Shown piece by piece: positions 55,581-63,974 of a DNA stretch of 64,000 nucleotides. Position numbers and translations under genes: made by a program. The stretch spans positions 4,464,001 through 4,528,000 of the forward strand of contig JAHBZQ010000001.1 in assembly GCA_019635355.1 (NCBI GenBank). Reading direction: 5' to 3'. Numbering within the stretch: the first letter of the stretch is position 1; each line of letters starts with the position of its first letter. Source of the stretch: Rhizobacter sp. (lineage in GTDB: Bacteria; Pseudomonadota; Gammaproteobacteria; Burkholderiales; Burkholderiaceae_C). The notes below the pieces were generated by a model. It saw only the letters and a list, made by a program, of their open reading frames with translations, was not told where the DNA came from and did not search any database.

Positions 55581-56171
55581 TCAGGGAGAAGGCCCGAGTT
55601 CCAGGAAGTGCAGCAGGTGCGGCAGGTGCTCGTCGAAGTCCGACAGCGCATGGTCGCTGCCCTCGACGATGCGCAGGTGGCCGCCGCGGTAACGCTCGCT
55701 CATCTCGCGCCAGCTCAGCACCTCGTCGCCGGTGGCGATGACGGCGAAATAGCGCGCGGGGTCGGCGAGCCGGCCGGGGGTCATGTCTCGCAACTCGTCG
55801 ACGTATTCCGGCCGGAAGAAGAAGCGATCGTCGCTGTGCCAGGCGGTGGTTTCGCCGATGTGGCGGGCGAGGTCGCGTGCCGGGTCGACCGCGGGGTTGA
55901 GGAGCACGGCCTTGCAGCCCAGGCGCTCGGCCATCACCGTCGCGTAGAAGCCGCCGAGCGAACTACCGACGACGGCCATGCGCTCGCGCGGCCACCGGCT
56001 CACGCCGTGCTCGAGCATGCGCACCGCCTCGCGCGGCGAGGGCGGCAACTGCGGGCACCACCAGGTCAGGCGTGGGGCGTGTTCGCGCACCCAGGCGGCC
56101 ATGCGCGTGGCCTTGGCCGACTGCGGCGACGAGCGGAAACCGTGCAGATACAACAGATGGGTCGGGGTCAT
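55581..56171 (-). CDS. YqiA-like alpha/beta-hydrolase (esterase)
   Basis: 196 residues from the ATG at 56171 (MTPTHLLYLHGFRSSPQS). An alpha/beta-hydrolase with nucleophile serine in VVGSSLGGFYATVMAERLG, oxyanion region YLHGFRSS, an Asp in TGDEVLSW and catalytic His in EGSDHALSDFDEHL. It matches the YqiA esterase family of short hydrolases. Its substrate is unknown. Confidence 0.9.
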   Translation of the reverse strand: MTPTHLLYLHGFRSSPQSAKATRMAAWVREHAPRLTWWCPQLPPSPREAVRMLEHGVSRWPRERMAVVGSSLGGFYATVMAERLGCKAVLLNPAVDPARDLARHIGETTAWHSDDRFFFRPEYVDELRDMTPGRLADPARYFAVIATGDEVLSWREMSERYRGGHLRIVEGSDHALSDFDEHLPHLLHFLELGPSP

Positions 56172-56373
56172 GGGAACCGGGCCACGCCGGGCTGCTCGAA
56201 GCGAGTCGCGCGGGTGAGACGACGGACACAAGAAGGGGCCCCGCAGTGTGCCCGACTCCGCAATCTCACCCGGTGCCGCGGGTGCTTGGCACGCCTAAAC
56301 TGGCCCGCGCCTGCCCTTTGCTGGATGCCCTTTCCCGATTTCGCTTCCCGACTTCGTTTCGCAAGGATTCTTC

Positions 56374-59118
56374 GTGAACGTTTCTCCCGCTGGTCTTGCC
56401 GTTCGCCCGCTCGGGCTCGTTCTCGCGATTTCATTGATGCTGCAGGCCTGCGCCACGCCTGCCCCCACGACCAACGGCACCGGCAAGCCCACGCCGCCGG
56501 AGAAGGCCAACACCCGTGCCGTGCCGGCGCCCGTGGCCGGCGCGGCACCCGTGGCCCAAGCCGCCGCGGCGGCCGCCTCGGGGGCCGCCTCCGGCGTGGC
56601 CGGCGCACCGGCCGCACGGCCCGAGCCCGGCGCGCCCAAGCCCTTCGACGAGGTGATCAAGGGCGCCACGCAACAGTCGGGCTTCGTGCCCATCTGGCGC
56701 AAGGACGACAAGATCTGGCTCGAGATTCCCGCCGAGCGGCTCGACCAGCCCTTCCTGCTCTCGGTGAACGTGGCCGGCTCGGTCGGCGAGCGTGGCTTGT
56801 ATGCGAGCCAGATGGGCCCGTCATGGCTGGCCACCTTCCGCAAGATCGGCACCAGCCAGATGCAGCTGATCGCGCTCAACACCGCCTTCGTCAGCAGCAC
56901 CACCGCCCTGAAGCCGGCGGTGGAGCAGGGCTTCTCGCACAGCCTGCTCGGCTCGGCGGCCATCGCGAGCGCCCCGCACCCGCAGCGCAAGTCGGTGCTG
57001 ATCGACGCCGGCTTCCTGCTCACCGACATCCCCGGTTACTCGACGCGCATCGAGGCGGCGTTCCGCCTGCCGTATTCGCTCGACCGCGGCAATTCCTTCT
57101 TCGAGAAGACGCGCGTGAGCGACGAGATGACGACGGTCAACGCCCGCGTGCATTTCGCCACCCCGCGCATTCCGGCGCCGCCCGCGGTGCCCAGCCCCAC
57201 GCCTGGGCCCACCCCGCCGTCGACCGTGCCCGACGCGCGCAGCATGTTCGTGGCCTTCGTCTACAGCTTCACCAAGCTGCCGCAAGACCCGATGCCGGCC
57301 CGCAAGACCGACCCGCGCCTGGGCCATTTCTTCACTGGCGTCACCGACCTCGGCACCGACCTGAAGGCCAACCCGCGGGTGCACCACCTGAGCCGCTGGC
57401 GCCTCGAAAAGCGCGACCCGAATGCCGCGCTGTCGGAGCCCAAGCAGCCCATCGTCTACTGGCTCGACAAGAACATCCCGCCCCAGTACCGCAAGGCCGT
57501 CGAAGCCGGCGTGCTCGAGTGGAACAAGGCCTTCGAGAAGATCGGCTTCAAGGACGCCATCGTCGTGCGCCACCAGCCCGACGATGCGGAGTGGGACAAC
57601 ATGGACGCGCGGCATGCGTCCATCCGCTGGTTCGTTGGTGCCGACGTGGGCTTTGCCGTCGGGCCGCACCACGCCGACCCGCGCACCGGCGAGATCATCG
57701 ACGCCGACATCGGCATGAGCGACGTGTTCGGCCGCAGCGCGCGGCGCTTCGTCGTCGAAGACGTGGGCACGAGCGCCGCGCCGGTTCACCAGCACGACGC
57801 CTATTGCAACTACGCCCGCGAGAGCGCGGCCGAGATGAATTTCGCGCTCGACGTGCTCGAAGCGCGCGGCGACATCGCACCCGACAGCCCCGAGGCCGAA
57901 GCCTTCGTGCAGGCCGTCATCAAGGACACCGTGATGCACGAGGTGGGCCACACGCTCGGCCTCAAGCACAACTTCAAGGGCTCGACGGTCGTGCCGCGCG
58001 AGAAGCTGCAAGACAAGGACTTCACCGAGAAGAACGGCATCTCGGGCTCGGTGATGGACTACAACGCCTACAACGTGGCGCTGCGCGGCGAGAAGCAGGG
58101 TGCGCTCAACAACACCACGCTCGGGCCCTACGACTACTGGGCGATCGAATACGCCTACAAGCCGATCGCACCGGCCGACGAAGCGGCCGAGCTGGCCCGC
58201 ATCGCCTCGCGCAGCACCGACCCGCTGCTCGCCTATGCCGACGACGCCGATGCCGGCGGCCTGCCGGGCAACGATGGCATCGACCCGCTGGTCAACCGCT
58301 TCGACCTCGGCGACGACCCGCTCGCATACTACGTGCGGCGGCTGCAGCTCTCGCGCGAGTTGTGGGAGCGTGTGCAGGAGCGCGGCGCGCAGCCGGGCGA
58401 CGAAGCCTTGCGCCAGCGGCGCATCCTTCTGAGCGGCTTCCGCCAGCTGAGCCGGGCGAGCGAACTCGTCGGCAAGTACGTGGGTGGCATGTACACCGTG
58501 CGCGACCTGCCGGGCACCACGCGGCGTGCGGCCTACGTGCCGGTGGAGCCGGCCAAGCAGCGCGAGGCGCTCAAGTTCCTGGCCGACGGGGTGTTCAACG
58601 CCGACAGCTTCCGCTTCAAGCCCGAGTTCGTGGCGAGCCTCTCGCCCGACTACAACGAGTGGGACCGCGGCGGTCCGGTGAACATCCCCGCGGCGGTGCT
58701 GCAGGTGCAGACGGTCGCGATGGACCGCCTGCTCAACCCGGGCACGGCCTCGCGCCTGCTCGACCTGCCGTCCTACGTGCCGAATGCCAACAAGCGCAAC
58801 ATCATTTCGCTCGCCGAGGTGTACGACACCTTGCAAGGCGCGGTGTGGAGCGAGCTCAAGACCGGTCGCGAGATCGACCGCCTGCGCCGCAATCTGCAGC
58901 GCGAGCACCTGAAGCGTGTGCAGAACCTGCTGGTGCGCGGCTCGGCCTCGCTGCCGCCCGATGCGCTGAGCCTCTTGCGCATGCAGGCGGTGGAGCTGCA
59001 GGCGCAGCTCAAGCGCGCGTCGGGCAACGGCAGGCTGTCAGTCGAGAGCCGGGCTCACCTGCAGGATTCGTTGTCGCAACTCACCGAAGCGCTGCGTGCC
59101 TCGATGATCCGGAGTTGA
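56374..59118 (+). CDS. Large lipoprotein zinc metalloprotease (DUF5117/DUF5118-type)
   Basis: 914 residues from a GTG (56374) with AAGGA upstream. A lipoprotein signal ends in LMLQACATP (Cys the lipidation site). An Ala/Pro linker and an N-terminal beta domain (DUF5118/5117-like, about 85-360) are followed by a metzincin-like catalytic site, HEVGHTLGLKH (522-532), followed by a Met-turn candidate GSVMDYNAYN. The C-terminal region (to 914) is helical. The protein is intact and probably outer-membrane or periplasm facing. Substrate unknown; relatives are common in Burkholderiales. Confidence 0.92.
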   Translation: MNVSPAGLAVRPLGLVLAISLMLQACATPAPTTNGTGKPTPPEKANTRAVPAPVAGAAPVAQAAAAAASGAASGVAGAPAARPEPGAPKPFDEVIKGATQQSGFVPIWRKDDKIWLEIPAERLDQPFLLSVNVAGSVGERGLYASQMGPSWLATFRKIGTSQMQLIALNTAFVSSTTALKPAVEQGFSHSLLGSAAIASAPHPQRKSVLIDAGFLLTDIPGYSTRIEAAFRLPYSLDRGNSFFEKTRVSDEMTTVNARVHFATPRIPAPPAVPSPTPGPTPPSTVPDARSMFVAFVYSFTKLPQDPMPARKTDPRLGHFFTGVTDLGTDLKANPRVHHLSRWRLEKRDPNAALSEPKQPIVYWLDKNIPPQYRKAVEAGVLEWNKAFEKIGFKDAIVVRHQPDDAEWDNMDARHASIRWFVGADVGFAVGPHHADPRTGEIIDADIGMSDVFGRSARRFVVEDVGTSAAPVHQHDAYCNYARESAAEMNFALDVLEARGDIAPDSPEAEAFVQAVIKDTVMHEVGHTLGLKHNFKGSTVVPREKLQDKDFTEKNGISGSVMDYNAYNVALRGEKQGALNNTTLGPYDYWAIEYAYKPIAPADEAAELARIASRSTDPLLAYADDADAGGLPGNDGIDPLVNRFDLGDDPLAYYVRRLQLSRELWERVQERGAQPGDEALRQRRILLSGFRQLSRASELVGKYVGGMYTVRDLPGTTRRAAYVPVEPAKQREALKFLADGVFNADSFRFKPEFVASLSPDYNEWDRGGPVNIPAAVLQVQTVAMDRLLNPGTASRLLDLPSYVPNANKRNIISLAEVYDTLQGAVWSELKTGREIDRLRRNLQREHLKRVQNLLVRGSASLPPDALSLLRMQAVELQAQLKRASGNGRLSVESRAHLQDSLSQLTEALRASMIRS

Positions 59119-59121
59119 TCG

Positions 59122-60474
59122 TCAGGACGCGAGCGCGGTCAGCAGTTTCTGGTGGATGCCGCCGAAGCCGCCGTTGCTCATGCACAGCACGTGGTCGCCG
59201 GGCTTCGCGGCACGCCGCACGGCGGTGACGAGCGCGTCGATGGTGTCGGCCACGATGGCCTTGTCGCCCATCGGCGCGAGGGCTTCGCGTGCGTCCCAGC
59301 CGAGGTTGGCCTGGTGGCAGAAGGAGAGGTCGGCCTCTTCCAGCGCCCAAGGCAGCTGCGCCTTCATCGCACCGAGTTTCATGGTGTTCGAGCGCGGCTC
59401 GAAGACGGCGAGGATGCGGTCCACGCCCACCTTGCGGCGCAGGCCATTGATGGTGGTGCGGATGGCTGTCGGGTGGTGGGCGAAGTCGTCGTAGACCTTC
59501 ACGCCGCCAGCTTCCCCGCGAAGCTCGAGGCGGCGGCGCACGTTCTCGAAGCTGGCGAGCGCAGCGCCCGCCACTTCGGGTGACACGCCCACGTGTTCGG
59601 CGGCGGCGATGGCGGCCAGCGCGTTGAGCTGGTTGTGCTCGCCGAGCAGCTGCCAGTCGACACGCGCGATCTTCAGGCTGCCGCGCAGCACGTCGAAGGC
59701 GTGCGGCTCACCGCGAGCACGCAGCGCGCCCGGCGTTTCCTTGCGAGTGCCGAAGCGCACTACCTCGCTCCAGCATCCCCGCTCCAGCACACGCTGCAGC
59801 GACTCTTCGCGCGCGTTGACGACGAGCCGGCCCGAGGGCGGCACGGTGCGCACGAGGTGGTGGAACTGGGTCTCGATGGCGGCCACGTCGGGGAAGATGT
59901 CGGCGTGGTCGTACTCGAGGTTGTTGAGGATGGCGGTGCGCGGCCGGTAGTGCACGAACTTGCTGCGCTTGTCGAAGAAGGCGGTGTCGTATTCGTCGGC
60001 TTCGATGACGAAGGTCTTGCCTGTGCCGAGTCGCGCTGAGACGCCGAAGTTCTGCGGCACGCCACCGACGAGGAAACCGGGTTCGAGGCCGGCCTTCTCC
60101 AGCATCCACGCGAGCATCGAGGTGGTGGTGGTCTTGCCGTGCGTGCCGGCCACGGCCAGCACGTGGCGGCCCTGCAGCACGTTGTCCGACAGCCATTGCG
60201 GGCCGCTCGTGTAGCGCGCGCCGGCATCGAGGATGGCTTCGACGAGCGGGTTGCCGCGCGAGACCACATTGCCGATCACGTAGAGGTCGGGGTTGAGCTT
60301 GAGCTGGTCGGCGCCGTAGCCTTCGATGAGTTCGATGCCGAGCGCGCGCAGCTGGTCGCTCATCGGGGGGTACACGCCGGCATCGCAGCCGGTGACGGTG
60401 TGGCCGGCTTCGCGCGCGAGGGCGGCGAGTCCGCCCATGAAGGTGCCGCAGATGCCGAGGATGTGAATGTGCAT
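59122..60474 (-). CDS. mpl: UDP-N-acetylmuramate:L-alanyl-gamma-D-glutamyl-meso-diaminopimelate ligase
   Basis: 450 residues from the ATG at 60474 (MHIHILGICGTFMGGLAAL). Mur-ligase features include ATP site AVAGTHGKTTTTSML, EADEYDTAFFDKRSKF and the C-terminal VYDDFAHHPTAI. Mpl re-attaches the recycled murein tripeptide to UDP-MurNAc and so completes the recycling route to which AmpD contributes. It is distinguished from MurC by the GICGTFMGG start and EADEYDTAFFD. It converges on the protease gene by 3 bases. Confidence 0.97.
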   Translation of the reverse strand: MHIHILGICGTFMGGLAALAREAGHTVTGCDAGVYPPMSDQLRALGIELIEGYGADQLKLNPDLYVIGNVVSRGNPLVEAILDAGARYTSGPQWLSDNVLQGRHVLAVAGTHGKTTTTSMLAWMLEKAGLEPGFLVGGVPQNFGVSARLGTGKTFVIEADEYDTAFFDKRSKFVHYRPRTAILNNLEYDHADIFPDVAAIETQFHHLVRTVPPSGRLVVNAREESLQRVLERGCWSEVVRFGTRKETPGALRARGEPHAFDVLRGSLKIARVDWQLLGEHNQLNALAAIAAAEHVGVSPEVAGAALASFENVRRRLELRGEAGGVKVYDDFAHHPTAIRTTINGLRRKVGVDRILAVFEPRSNTMKLGAMKAQLPWALEEADLSFCHQANLGWDAREALAPMGDKAIVADTIDALVTAVRRAAKPGDHVLCMSNGGFGGIHQKLLTALAS

Positions 60475-60523
60475 GGGCGCGATTCTAGGAGTCGGGGTCA
60501 CGTCGACCTCACAATCCCCGGGC

Positions 60524-60940
60524 ATGAACTGGATCGCCACCCACCCCTGGGCGTACCCCGCGCTGGAGACGCTGCACCTCATCGGCGTGGCGCTGCTGCT
60601 GGGCAACCTGGTGCTGTTCGAGATGCGGGTGTGGGGCGCACAACCGAGCCTGGCGGTGCGGCCACTCGCGAGGCTCGCGTTGGGTGCGGCGCTCGCCGGC
60701 TTCGCGCTGGCCGCCGTGACGGGCACGGTGATGCTGGCCAGTCAATGGGCCGAGCTGCAGGCGAACCGCGCGCTGTGGCTGAAGGCGGCGCTGGTGATCG
60801 TGGCAGGGGCGAACGCCGCGGCGTTTCATCTGCGCGGCGGGCTCGACAAGCTCGACCTCGTGGCCCGCGTGCAGACCGCGCTGTCGATGGGGCTTTGGCT
60901 GCTTGTCGTAGCCTGCGGCCGGTTCATCGCCTATGTCTGA
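60524..60940 (+). CDS. Four-helix inner-membrane protein, unknown function (138 aa)
   Basis: 138 residues from the ATG at 60524 (MNWIATHPWAYP). Four hydrophobic helices (about 12-32, 48-70, 80-100 and 115-135). A histidine lies in the first helix (ETLHLIGVALLLGNLVLFE), a position that could bind haem or metal. The family resembles DUF6644/DUF2214-type membrane proteins. It is cotranscribed with the HHGW exported protein 15 bases downstream and divergent from mpl. Function unknown; CopD-like architecture is a speculation. Confidence 0.82.
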   Translation: MNWIATHPWAYPALETLHLIGVALLLGNLVLFEMRVWGAQPSLAVRPLARLALGAALAGFALAAVTGTVMLASQWAELQANRALWLKAALVIVAGANAAAFHLRGGLDKLDLVARVQTALSMGLWLLVVACGRFIAYV

Positions 60941-60955
60941 CATGTGGAGACCTCC

Positions 60956-61423
60956 ATGCAACGACGTCTGATCCTGGTGGCCGGCGCCGGTGTCTGCGTC
61001 ATGCCGGTGTGGGCCCATCACGGGTGGAGCAACTTCGATGCCGAGCGGCCGATCTATCTCGAAGGCAAGGCGGCCAAGGTGGCGTGGCGCAACCCGCATG
61101 CTGAAGTGGAGTTGGAGTTGGCGTCGCCGCTGACGCTGCCGTCCGATCTCGCGAAGCGGCCGGTTCCCCCGCAGTCGGCCGCGGTCGACGCAGCGGCCAT
61201 CCTCGCGAAGACGGTCCTGCCCACGCGGCGCGACAAGCGCTGGGAGCTGGAACTGGCGCCCTTGTCGCGCATGCAGGCCTGGCAGGTGGCCGAGATCAAA
61301 CCCGGCACGCCGCTCTCGGTGGTGGCCTACACCTTCCCGGGTGAGAAGGGCGAAGCCATCGCGCGGGTGGAGTACCTCTTCGTCGACGGCAAGGCCTACG
61401 CCTTGCGGTCGTCGCCGGCCTGA
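60956..61423 (+). CDS. Exported DUF6152-like protein with predicted N-terminal His-His-Gly-Trp
   Basis: 155 residues from the ATG at 60956, preceded by GGAG; an upstream GTG at 60944 lacks support. The signal peptide MQRRLILVAGAGVCVMPVWA would be cleaved after VWA, making His21 the first mature residue (HHGWSNFDAERP). The mature protein is small and probably beta-rich (IYLEGKAAKVAWRNPHAEVE). The HHGW start and WRNPH segment are typical of DUF6152 proteins. An N-terminal histidine suggests metal (copper) binding, by analogy with CopC and other His-brace proteins, but this is inference. Confidence 0.85.
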   Translation: MQRRLILVAGAGVCVMPVWAHHGWSNFDAERPIYLEGKAAKVAWRNPHAEVELELASPLTLPSDLAKRPVPPQSAAVDAAAILAKTVLPTRRDKRWELELAPLSRMQAWQVAEIKPGTPLSVVAYTFPGEKGEAIARVEYLFVDGKAYALRSSPA

Positions 61424-61429
61424 ACGGCG

Positions 61430-62719
61430 TCAGGCCTTGAGGGCTTCGCGGGCCGCCTCGACGGTGGCCGCGATGTCGGCGGCGCTGTGCGCCGAACTCA
61501 CGAAGCCGGCTTCGTAGAGCGCGGGCGCCAGGTACACACCACGGTCGAGCATGGCGTGGAAGAAGCGGTTGAAGCGCTCCTTGTCGGTCGCCATCACGGC
61601 CGGGTAGTTCTGCGGCAGGGTGGCGCCGAAGAAGAAGCCGAACATACCGCCTTCGCTGTCGACGACGAAGGGCACGCCAGCTGCTTTCGCGGCGGCGTTC
61701 AAGCCATTGACCAGCGTGCGCGTGCTGGCCGAGAGTGCGTCGAAGAAGCCAGGCTTCTGGATCTGTTTGAGCGTGGCGAGGCCGCAGGCGGTCGCGACCG
61801 GGTTGCCCGAGAGCGTGCCGGCCTGGTAGACCGGGCCCAGAGGCGCGAGCTTTTCCATCACCGCGCGCTTGCCGCCGAAGGCCGCGAGCGGCATGCCGCC
61901 ACCGATGACCTTGCCGAAGACGCTCATGTCGGGCGCGAAGCCGGGGATGGCCTTCGCGTAGAGGCTCTGGGCGCTGCCGAGGGCCACGCGGAAGCCGGTC
62001 ATCACCTCGTCGAACACCAGCAGCGTGCCATGCTTCGTGCACAGCTCGCGCAGGCGGGTCATGAAGGGCACGCTCGCGCGCACGAAGTTCATGTTGCCGG
62101 CGATCGGCTCGATCATCACGCAGGCGAGGTCGGCGCCATGCAAATCGAAGGCTTGTTCGAGTTCGGCGACGTTGTTGTATTCGAGCACCAGCGTGTGCTG
62201 CACCACCTCGGGCGGCACGCCGGCACTCGTCGGGTTGCCGAAGGTGGCCAAGCCCGAGCCGGCCTTGACCAGCAGCGCGTCGGCATGCCCGTGGTAGCAG
62301 CCTTCGAACTTGATCAGCTTGTGCCGGCCGGTGGCGCCGCGGGCGAGGCGGATGGCGCTCATCGCCGCTTCGGTGCCGGAGCTCACGAGCCGCACCTGCT
62401 CCATGCTCGGCACGAGCTTCAGGATCTCTTCGGCCAGCTCGATTTCGCGCTCGGTCGGCGCGCCGAAGGAGAAACCTTCGAGCGCCGCCTTCTGCACGGC
62501 CTCGAGCACCTCGGGGTGGCTGTGGCCGAGGATCATCGGGCCCCAGGAGCCGATGTAGTCGATGTAGCGCTTGCCTTCGGCGTCGAAGATGTAGGCGCCC
62601 TGGGCACGGCTGATGAAGCGCGGCGTGCCGCCCACGGCGCGGAAGGCGCGCACCGGCGAATTGACGCCGCCCGGGATGACGCGCTGGGCGCGTTCGAAGA
62701 GCTGCGCGTTAGTGGACAT
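61430..62719 (-). CDS. hemL: Glutamate-1-semialdehyde 2,1-aminomutase
   Basis: 429 residues from the ATG at 62719 (MSTNAQLFERAQRVIPGGVNSP). A PLP fold-type I aminotransferase with substrate loop VSSGTEAAMSAIRLARG, the Lys Schiff-base segment IGGGMPLAAFGGK and FEGCYHGHADALLVK. It makes 5-aminolevulinate from the product of HemA. Its first 11 bases overlap the end of the ThiD-like gene. Confidence 0.98.
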   Translation of the reverse strand: MSTNAQLFERAQRVIPGGVNSPVRAFRAVGGTPRFISRAQGAYIFDAEGKRYIDYIGSWGPMILGHSHPEVLEAVQKAALEGFSFGAPTEREIELAEEILKLVPSMEQVRLVSSGTEAAMSAIRLARGATGRHKLIKFEGCYHGHADALLVKAGSGLATFGNPTSAGVPPEVVQHTLVLEYNNVAELEQAFDLHGADLACVMIEPIAGNMNFVRASVPFMTRLRELCTKHGTLLVFDEVMTGFRVALGSAQSLYAKAIPGFAPDMSVFGKVIGGGMPLAAFGGKRAVMEKLAPLGPVYQAGTLSGNPVATACGLATLKQIQKPGFFDALSASTRTLVNGLNAAAKAAGVPFVVDSEGGMFGFFFGATLPQNYPAVMATDKERFNRFFHAMLDRGVYLAPALYEAGFVSSAHSAADIAATVEAAREALKA

Positions 62720-63644
62720 GGCGCGGGTCCTTCGGGGCCTGGTCACCTTCGTCGCCCTCGGGGGCTGCGCCGTCGGCGCCTTCTTCGGCGGGCGGCAGCG
62801 CCCAGAAGAAGCGGTCGGGGATCACGTTGCCCATGCCGGGGCGGAAGCCGGCGTCGAGCGCCTGGTCGAGGAAGGCGAGCGATTCACCGACCGCGGCGTG
62901 CAACTCGCTGCCAGAGGCCAGCAGGGCGGCGAGGGCGGCGGAGAGGGTGTCCCCCGCGCCGACGAAGCTCACTTCGAAGCGCTCGAACTTCTCGCCGGTG
63001 ATCGCGCCCTGGGGCGAGGCGAGCACGTTGTCGAGGAACTGGTCGGGCAGCGGCACGCTCGTCACCAGCACGAAGCGGGCGCCATGCTGCGACGCGGCCA
63101 CGGCCAGCTCGCGCGGCGAGGCCGGGCGGTCGCCGCTCCACTCGGGCAGGAGGAAGTCGGTCAGCGTCTGGTGGCTGCCCACCAGCACTTCGGTCTGCGG
63201 CAGCACCAGCTCGCGAAAGGCGTCGAGGTAGGCGACCTGCGCGTCTTCGTCCACCCACGACAGGTTGGGCATGTAGGCGACGAGGGGCACCTCGGGGTAG
63301 TCGGACAGCACTTCGGCCACCGCGCTCACGCTTTCGGCCGTGCCGAGGAAGCCCACCTTCCAGGCGGCGATGGTCACGTCTTCCAGGATGCTGCGCGCCT
63401 GCTCGACCAGGACGTCGGGGTCGAGTGCTGTGTGATCGAACACTTCGGCTGTATCCCGCAAAACGACTGCGGTCACCACCGGCAGTGCATGGGCGCCCAT
63501 GGCGGCGATGGTGACGACGTCACCCGCCAAGCCTCCGGCCCCGCTGGGGTCGCTGGCGTTGAAGCTCATCACACAGGCCGGTGCGGGCGCGTCGTGGGGG
63601 TTGTCGGTGCTGGTGTCCGCGGCGGTCGCGTCGTTCGTCGTCAT
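62709..63644 (-). CDS. ThiD-like kinase (HMP/HMP-P kinase family), divergent
   Basis: 311 residues. The N-terminal extension (MTTNDATAADTSTDNPHDA) precedes the ThiD-type substrate start MSFNASDPSGAGGLAGDV. The ribokinase ATP site is GAGDTLSAALAALLA with a GAGD Asp base. However, the canonical ThiD metal/ATP motif DPVMVA is replaced by AYMPNLSWVDE, and TPNLPEA by VLVGSHQTLTDFL. It has an acidic, disordered tail (EEGADGAAPEGDEGDQAP). A kinase of vitamin B1 precursors is the nearest family, but the substrate could differ. It sits between hemL and rubredoxin, as in other Burkholderiales. Confidence 0.82.
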   Translation of the reverse strand: MTTNDATAADTSTDNPHDAPAPACVMSFNASDPSGAGGLAGDVVTIAAMGAHALPVVTAVVLRDTAEVFDHTALDPDVLVEQARSILEDVTIAAWKVGFLGTAESVSAVAEVLSDYPEVPLVAYMPNLSWVDEDAQVAYLDAFRELVLPQTEVLVGSHQTLTDFLLPEWSGDRPASPRELAVAASQHGARFVLVTSVPLPDQFLDNVLASPQGAITGEKFERFEVSFVGAGDTLSAALAALLASGSELHAAVGESLAFLDQALDAGFRPGMGNVIPDRFFWALPPAEEGADGAAPEGDEGDQAPKDPRHVH

Positions 63645-63747
63645 GGGGCGTTCATCCGGAATTCAGGGTATGCCAGCACTTCTAGAAATATGTGAGGAAT
63701 GTGGCGTATGTGCCCACAAACTAACGCCTTTTTGGCATTTTGCGTGG

Positions 63748-63769
63748 CTACAATCAATTTTCATTGTAG
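63748..63769 (+). promoter_or_regulatory. Palindrome in the ThiD-like/rubredoxin divergent gap
   Basis: CTACAAT, eight bases, then ATTGTAG: a perfect 7-bp inverted repeat centred about 30 bases before the rubredoxin start. It includes TACAAT, a fair -10 for rubredoxin, so it could be an operator. A regulator cannot be named. Confidence 0.45.
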
Positions 63770-63788
63770 TGAGCGATTAAGAACTAAC

Positions 63789-63974
63789 GTGAGCAAAGAC
63801 GCCAGCGCGACACGTACTTGGATGTGTCTGATTTGCGGTTGGATCTACGACGAAGCGGCTGGAGATCCTGATCACGGGATTGCCCCAGGAACCCCCTGGG
63901 AGTCAGTGCCCATGAACTGGACGTGTCCGGAGTGTGGCGCCCGCAAGGAAGATTTCGAGATGGTCCAGATCTGA
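63789..63974 (+). CDS. Rubredoxin
   Basis: 61 residues from a GTG (63789; GTGAGCAAAGACGCC). Both Fe-binding cysteine pairs are present: CLICGWIYDEAAGD and CPECGARKEDFEM, with the hydrophobic core residues WESVP and NWTCPEC. It carries one electron on a Cys4 iron site in the cytoplasm. It is divergent from the ThiD-like gene, with the 144-base gap holding the palindrome. Confidence 0.97.
   Translation: MSKDASATRTWMCLICGWIYDEAAGDPDHGIAPGTPWESVPMNWTCPECGARKEDFEMVQI

Noticed and set aside
55374..59228. Plus-strand open frame of about 1,280 codons across the RNB/esterase region and the metalloprotease
   Set aside because: It is a GC-driven shadow with Arg/Ala/Pro-rich translation in the wrong frame for the clear 914-residue protease, and it crosses unrelated genes.
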